Assembly (NCBI RefSeq): GCF_000276665.1
Contig: NW_004955469.1
Location: forward strand, 12,444,142 to 12,508,141
Source of the DNA: Chinchilla lanigera
Taxonomy: Eukaryota > Chordata > Mammalia > Rodentia > Chinchillidae
DNA length: 64,000 nt
Direction of reading: 5' to 3'
Below the pieces are notes generated by a model. The model was not told the DNA's origin, did no database searches, and was given only the letters and a program-made list of their open reading frames with translations. This document shows, piece after piece, positions 59,801-64,000 of this stretch (the stretch's first letter is position 1; each line of letters opens with the position of its first letter). The translations under genes were made by a program, and so were the position numbers.

Positions 59801-61015
59801 AAGGGTGCCATGGGGGAGCAGGGGGAAGCGAGGAAGAGCCTGGCATACTTTGTAGGGTTCTGCATGGTTGACCTTCCCTGGGGTATCTGCCCTAGCCTGG
59901 GGCTGTGAGGGCCATTTGGCTTCCTCTGTGTCTGATTGTAAACCTCAGCTAGCGGAGACAGGGCCTGATTTATGATTTCATCAAGGAACTCTCTTGTTCT
60001 ACAATGGCCAGCTCCGCATTCTCAATCGAGCCTTGTTAACCGTGTGGGAGTGGGGTGATCTGTCTCTCTCAGAGACAGCCACAGCTGGGGGAGGAACTGC
60101 CTGGGTGCTGGAGCCTCTCCTTCCTGTAGGGAGCTGGTACAGGCAGGGCTGAAACTGCTCCGGGGAGAGTGGAAGGAGGGATGGAAGTCAGGGGGCTGGG
60201 ATTTCATTTTTGATTTTGCCGCTTGCTGTCACTGATCTGCAGTGTCCATGTCTGCAAACACAGCATGTTAGTAGCAATGGATGCAGCTGCTCTGCAGACC
60301 AAGGAGGCTTCTGCAGGTTTGGGTGGTTATCTCTATTAAAATGGGGCTCAATGAGTAAGAAAATTAAGTAGGGAAGACTTCTGCAGTGGTAAGGGAAATA
60401 GGGAAAGGAAGTGGTCCTCACTGGTGCTCAAAGGAGGAGGTGTACAATGATGTCAGTACATGGACTTGAAGGTGAAATTCCTTCTTCAAACTTGGGCACA
60501 AGTCCTGCCTAGCTGTGTAATCTGAGTCATTTACTGAAGCTCCCCAAATCCCTGTTCATCCACTGTACAGTGGGATACTACTTATACTAACCAGACTGTC
60601 GCAAAAATTATAAGGAAAACCTATATATATTCACCAGTACAATTTAAATGCTTGATGGATGGTCGGTCTTGCTACCACTGTGGATTCATCTGAAGAGTTC
60701 TTCTGTGTGGAGAACGCACAGTATCCCAGGCCTCTGGAGACCCTGGGAAGGCCACAAAGTGGATGGGCTCCTGGGGCTGAGTAAAACGGAGAATGGAAAG
60801 GATACATCCATCAGGGCCACAATACTGCGGCACTCGTCAAAAGAGAAAGTGTCCCCTGGAGGTCCTGAGGAGAGAGAGCAGGAAGGGCTGAGTTGTCCGT
60901 AGGGTGGATGGGGTGAGGGAGATAAGGCTGGGACCGGCAGGCTCAGGCTGACTGTACCTGTCAGGAACTCCTGGTTGAGAAGGCTCTGGAGTTGGGTGGC
61001 ATCAATGTCCAGTCC
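53781..61015 (-). CDS. CAPN13: Calpain 13, 3' part: seven terminal coding exons (partial gene)
   Basis: Minus-strand coding exons at 60958-61015, 60806-60864, 59228-59296, 56939-57014, 54918-55046, 54360-54415 and 53781-53807. All are bounded by AG acceptors and GT donors, and their phases join into one open frame of about 157 residues ending in TGA. The product is the C-terminal penta-EF-hand (calmodulin-like) region of a calpain, an intracellular Ca2+-dependent cysteine protease. The residues [39 protein letters not shown] and a terminus WMNLVMYN are characteristic of calpain 13 rather than of CAPN1/2 or, less surely, CAPN14. One EF loop ([12 protein letters not shown]) is near canonical; the later one, around [11 protein letters not shown], lacks the acidic residue at position 12, so Ca2+ binding is probably partial (inference). 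The protease core and C2-like domain are not in the window. Family assignment is from memory of the proteins, not a search. Confidence 0.9.
54360..54415 (-). CDS. CAPN13: CAPN13 exon, second from the 3' end
   Basis: 56 nt, acceptor TATCCTAG and donor GTGAGGC. It completes a Lys and encodes [18 protein letters not shown] in whole codons. This corresponds to the fifth EF-hand helix entry of the calpain family. Confidence 0.92.
54918..55046 (-). CDS. CAPN13: CAPN13 exon, third from the 3' end
   Basis: 129 nt, acceptor CTGTGGCCAG and consensus donor GTAAGTG. It completes an Asp and reads [42 protein letters not shown], then one base of Lys. In calpains generally this segment contains the part of the penta-EF-hand that packs near the dimer-forming C-terminus (family knowledge). 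Confidence 0.92.
55985..56160 (+). mobile_element. MER5/MER20-type hAT fragment in a CAPN13 intron
   Basis: CTTCAGTGGTTCTCAGGTGT, AGCACCACCTGGGTGCTAG, CTTCTGTGTTTTCACAAGCC and CTCTGATGCCCCTCAGG follow the order of the ancient MER5-like non-autonomous hAT elements. Confidence 0.6.
56939..57014 (-). CDS. CAPN13: CAPN13 exon, fourth from the 3' end
   Basis: 76 nt, acceptor CCATGCCAG and consensus donor GTAAGG. It encodes [20 protein letters not shown] then AVENT and the first base of the next codon. This helix-loop stretch has no recognisable acidic Ca2+ loop, in keeping with degenerate EF-hands in calpain 13. Confidence 0.9.
58172..58334 (-). mobile_element. B1-type SINE, antisense, with 12-bp target duplication, in a CAPN13 intron
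   Basis: Body GAGACAGGGTCTCAGTACAC ... CTCAGCCTCCCGAGTTCTGG ... CAGGCGTGCACCACCACC, preceded by a (TTAA)n-like tail. TTCTTATTTTTT occurs at 58160-58171 and 58335-58346. It lies between the 56939 and 59228 exons, in the same orientation as the gene. Confidence 0.88.
59228..59296 (-). CDS. CAPN13: CAPN13 exon, fifth from the 3' end
   Basis: 69 nt, 23 whole codons, acceptor CTTATCCAG and donor GTAGAG. It encodes [19 protein letters not shown] followed by VHCQ. With the preceding Asp it forms the loop [12 protein letters not shown]. Positions 1, 5, 6 and 12 (D, N, G, E) fit the EF-hand rule; position 3 is Lys, which is unusual for a functional Ca2+ site. Confidence 0.92.
60480..60605 (+). repeat. 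MIR fragment in a CAPN13 intron
   Basis: CAAGTCCTGCCTAGCTGTGT, AATCTGAGTCATTTACTGAA and CATCCACTGTACAGTGGGAT follow the MIR core. Confidence 0.6.
60806..60864 (-). CDS. CAPN13: CAPN13 exon, sixth from the 3' end
   Basis: 59 nt beginning after a good pyrimidine-rich acceptor (CTCTCTCCTCAG). It completes the split glycine and reads [19 protein letters not shown], ending exactly on the aspartate that opens the next EF loop. Its donor is GTATCC, which departs from consensus at +4 to +6, yet this position is forced by protein homology and by the phase of the next exon. Confidence 0.9.
60958..61015 (-). CDS. CAPN13: CAPN13 exon, seventh from the 3' end
   Basis: 58 nt, starting in phase 0 after acceptor GGATCAG and ending with one base of a glycine codon before donor GTACAG. 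It encodes [19 protein letters not shown] plus the first base of G, the start of the penta-EF-hand region. The donor lacks G at +5 and is weak. Only 93 bp of intron separate it from the next exon. Confidence 0.9.
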
Positions 61016-63908
61016 CTGATCCAAACAAGGGAGAATATGGGCATCAGATGGGCCAAGCCTGGAGAGGTACATCTGCCCAACTCCAGAATAGCTCTGATTT
61101 CCGACCATTTCCTGTCCACCGAGTGTCTGTGTCACCTTCGCCCCTGAGCCTGACCTGGCTGTTCCAGGCCATGGGAACGACTCCCTCCCTGAGCATCTAT
61201 GGCGCCCATTGGCCCTGACAGTTGCTGCCAGTGTGGGCCCCTTTGCATTTTCCCTTCCCTTCGTTACTGGATGGAAAACAGCTGCTTCCTCTCCACCATT
61301 CCTGGCACTAGGGGCCCCTCAGGTAGAACTGCTGGGTAAATCAACGCATCCCGGTAGGTGTGTTCTCCATCTATTTCCAGAAAGACTAAAAGAAAATACG
61401 ACTGAGTGTATGTGCCTGTGTGTGTGCACACATGTGTGATAATAGGAGTTAAAAATATCCCAAATCTAGGCTAAGAGAAGCTGCTACAATTGAGCACATT
61501 ACTTAGTATTAATCTTCCCAGCCACTGAAGCAAAAAGGGAGATGTCATGGTTTTCTTTGGATTAAAAGCAGGCAGCAGTTGAGGTTGAGGGGAGAGGCCT
61601 GTACTCTGCAGAAGTTAACCTCATTAGATTTTTTTTTTTTCCACGGGGGCCCTGACCAGCATGATGGGCAGTGTCTTGGTGACAATTTTACTGGGAAGCA
61701 GAGCTGTTCTCCTCTGGGGAAGTGTTTTCCTGGAGAACTGGCTCTCGAGTGAAGTTTCTCACAGATGGCTTAGTAGAGTGACACCTGGTCAAGTGGAAGA
61801 AGGTATTTCCTGTGGATCTTCTGAGAACCAGAATCTTCCAGAGGGCAGACACCCTGCCTGTTCCTTCTCCCCAGGTTGGCCTCACCACCCACACTGAGAG
61901 CAAATGCAGCCCCTCAGCCTGTCCTAACGGGTCCATCAGCTAGAAGCACGGGTCCTCAGGATGCCCCAAGAAGATGTCCTGCCAGTGTCTGAAATTGCTC
62001 CTCGGGGCACCCTTCCAACATCTCACAGTTTGTATACATCAGGAAAGCTGGCCTGTGTGCCCAGCCTCTCCTGAGTTTCTCTGCAAGGAAATCCTGATGC
62101 CTCCCTTTGACCAGCAGTTGACACACTAATGAGAAATTCCAACTTAACTGGAATTGCCCACGAGGCTACCATAGCATGGGCCTTGGAGCATTTCTGTCGC
62201 CTTTTCCTCATTCCCTGCCTAGGACACACTCTGACCTGGAGGCATCCTCCATAACCAACCAAAAGCGTTTGAGGAGATGAAGGCAGGAATGGAGACAACA
62301 GCTACTTAAACAAATTCCCAAAAAATTGCATGTTCATCTCTGCCTTTGTGGTGTGAGAGACCCAAGGACTAGCACTTCGGCATTCCCAAATCTTAGTGCG
62401 ATACATGGAATGTTGTAGGTGCTGGAAAAATGCTTGCCAACTGAATAAACAATGGGTAGTGGATGGTTTGACCCAGTCCAGAGTTCAAGTGTATTCTTCA
62501 TTTTCTAAAGGCAGACCTTTATATAGTACTATCACCACTACCAAGGCTAATGAAAGTAAGTGGTGATAGTAACAAGTCACAAGTCATTAGTTTAAAGCTA
62601 AATTGATATAACAGATCAGGAGAGAGGACACAGTGAGTGCATGGAATCCTATTTCACTTTAACATTTCTTTGGTAGACACAGCCTCTGAGGATTGCCTGT
62701 AGATTTAGTAGAATGACACCAGCTGGGCCCTGTTCAAGGGTGCCCAGGCTAGAGGTGACCTTGGAATACTGCTGTGTCTGTGGTTTATTCTAATTCCCAT
62801 CAAGGACCAACATGACCCTCCTGTGTGAGGAAGAATTTGGCTGTTGTTTGGGGAAGTCCTGGTGTGAATCTGCACTTCTTACCATTGGACAAATTACATT
62901 TTTAGTTTGGAGGTACAAATGCATGGACCCTGAAGAAGCTTGACTTAAGGCATTCTAATGAGGCCCTGCTAACCACCTCTGGCTAGCTAACCTTAGTTTG
63001 GGCATCTGTTCTGGGCAGCTAATCTGTCTTAATTCTATTTGTCAAATGATGGAGAATCTGCACTGGGCCAAGGACAGTGATCTGTATTGGGGGCAAGGAA
63101 TGCAATCAATGTTTCCCCTACCTGAGGGAACTCACACACTGGGAACAATAATCATCCTGGCCAGCTTTGTCAGGCAGCAAGTGAAGCCTTCAGAGTTAGC
63201 CCAGGGGTGGCCTGACTCCTCAGCCAGTGCCAATTCTAGTGAGGTCTGTAGCCAACTGGTTTTTGCCAAATGTACCCCTCATTCCAGCCATGTTCTGCAT
63301 TTCTTCTTTTTTTCTCTCTCTCTGAACCCAGCATGCCTCCAGGACACTGCCACACCATTCATCGTCTGAATACAGAGGCAGGGCCTGGCATCCTTCCTGC
63401 CCTTGGCCTCTGCCTGGTCCAGGCTGGTGTGGTACACATGATCATCTGTATCACTATCTGCTCACTACACAACGTGATTATTAATGGCAAAAAGCTTGCC
63501 ATGCAGAGCCCTTGGCAGCTATTTTATCCTGACAAGTCAAGGAGTTCTTTATAACAGTTTATTAAACCATTAGGAACATCCCGAATGCACATAGGTGGCT
63601 TGGCAGGAAGCGTGCTGTCGTGCTTTCTGAAGCTGGCCAGCTCTTGGAAGGAGGCATGATGCCAGGTTGGGGGGAGGCGGTGGAGCTGGAGAGGGAAAGA
63701 TTTCAAAGGGTACTGCCAACTGCTTGTTTAAAGATGTGAAAGGCAACATACCCCCTTCACACTCCCTGTAATTATCCTCTCCCTCTCTAAGCTCTTTGTC
63801 CCATTGGGATGTCACCCAGCGGGGGCGCCACTTCTCTCCAGAGTTTGGCAGCCAGAGAAGTACTGGAGTGGTCCAGAGAGAGGGAGAAGCTAATAAAAAT
63901 GACCCATC
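61016..63908. other. CAPN13: Probable CAPN13 intron
   Basis: Upstream of the first visible exon on the minus strand. I looked for further calpain exons with flanking splice sites and found none that encode family residues. A (TG)n-like tract lies at 61408-61437. Confidence 0.55.
63814..63832 (+). promoter_or_regulatory. CTCF-like motif, probably intronic to CAPN13
   Basis: ACCCAGCGGGGGCGCCACT fits the G-rich CTCF core with one CpG in the critical position. Confidence 0.4.
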
Positions 63909-64000
63909 GGGGCTGGGGATTTAGCTCAGCGGCAAAGCGCCTGCCTGGCAAGCGCAAGGTCGTGAGTTCAGTTCCTGGTACCGGAGAAAAACCAAAAAAA
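63909..64000 (+). mobile_element. ID-like SINE, sense, at the window edge
   Basis: Nearly identical to the copy at 39464 and 27467, with tail GAGAAAAACCAAAAAAA running off the window. It lies in the expected CAPN13 intronic region. Confidence 0.92.

Noticed and set aside
61870..61925. Possible extra CAPN13 exon with a GTGAGG donor
   Set aside because: No pyrimidine-rich acceptor, and the encoded residues do not resemble any calpain segment.
63119..63175. Possible extra CAPN13 exon with CAG/GTAGGG donor
   Set aside because: The upstream acceptor is poor and the translation has no calpain likeness in any frame.
63909..63990. tRNA gene
   Set aside because: A and B box-like sequences are present, but there is no cloverleaf-forming 3' half and it has the A-rich tail of a SINE; identical copies occur elsewhere in the window.

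Overview
The window is mammalian nuclear DNA, most likely from a non-murid rodent. Three things point there: B1-type 7SL-derived SINEs with the internal duplication, tRNA-derived ID-like SINEs ending in a C-A-rich tail, and composite ID+B1 elements. They sit on a background of old mammalian L1, L2, MIR and MLT1 repeats. A castorimorph rodent (beaver, kangaroo rat and relatives) would fit, but this is a low-confidence inference.

The only protein-coding gene I can support is the 3' end of CAPN13 (calpain 13) on the minus strand. Seven coding exons between 53781 and 61015 join in consistent phase into the C-terminal penta-EF-hand region and end at a stop codon. The rest of the gene should lie above 61015 and beyond the right edge; I found no further exon between 61016 and 64000. 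In other mammals the sequence downstream of CAPN13 is a large intergenic interval before LCLAT1 (established knowledge). That matches positions 1-53000, where I see no real gene.

The intergenic part is a stack of dated insertions. An old L1 fills about 7.9-12.9 kb and is broken by a MaLR LTR with a perfect 5-bp target duplication and by B1 SINEs. At 14.2-15.0 kb a younger MaLR LTR is nested inside an MLT1-like LTR. At 20.8-21.4 kb lies a 5'-truncated processed pseudogene of TAF15 with a perfect 13-bp target duplication. At 26.8-33.3 kb antisense L1 sequence has received three solo LTRs: one with a 6-bp duplication and two of a different family, 110 bp apart, with 4-bp duplications. Another L1 3' end covers 48.9-51.2 kb, and a 187-bp hAT-like DNA transposon lies about 540 bp downstream of the CAPN13 stop. 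Several CTCF-like motifs are scattered across the interval.

Nothing here looks like a new biological system. The most useful second-look items are the frame-preserving, stop-free 93-bp CAPN13 intron with weak donors on both sides, the hAT-like element carrying a candidate poly(A) signal for CAPN13, and the well-resolved nested and paired retroelement insertions.
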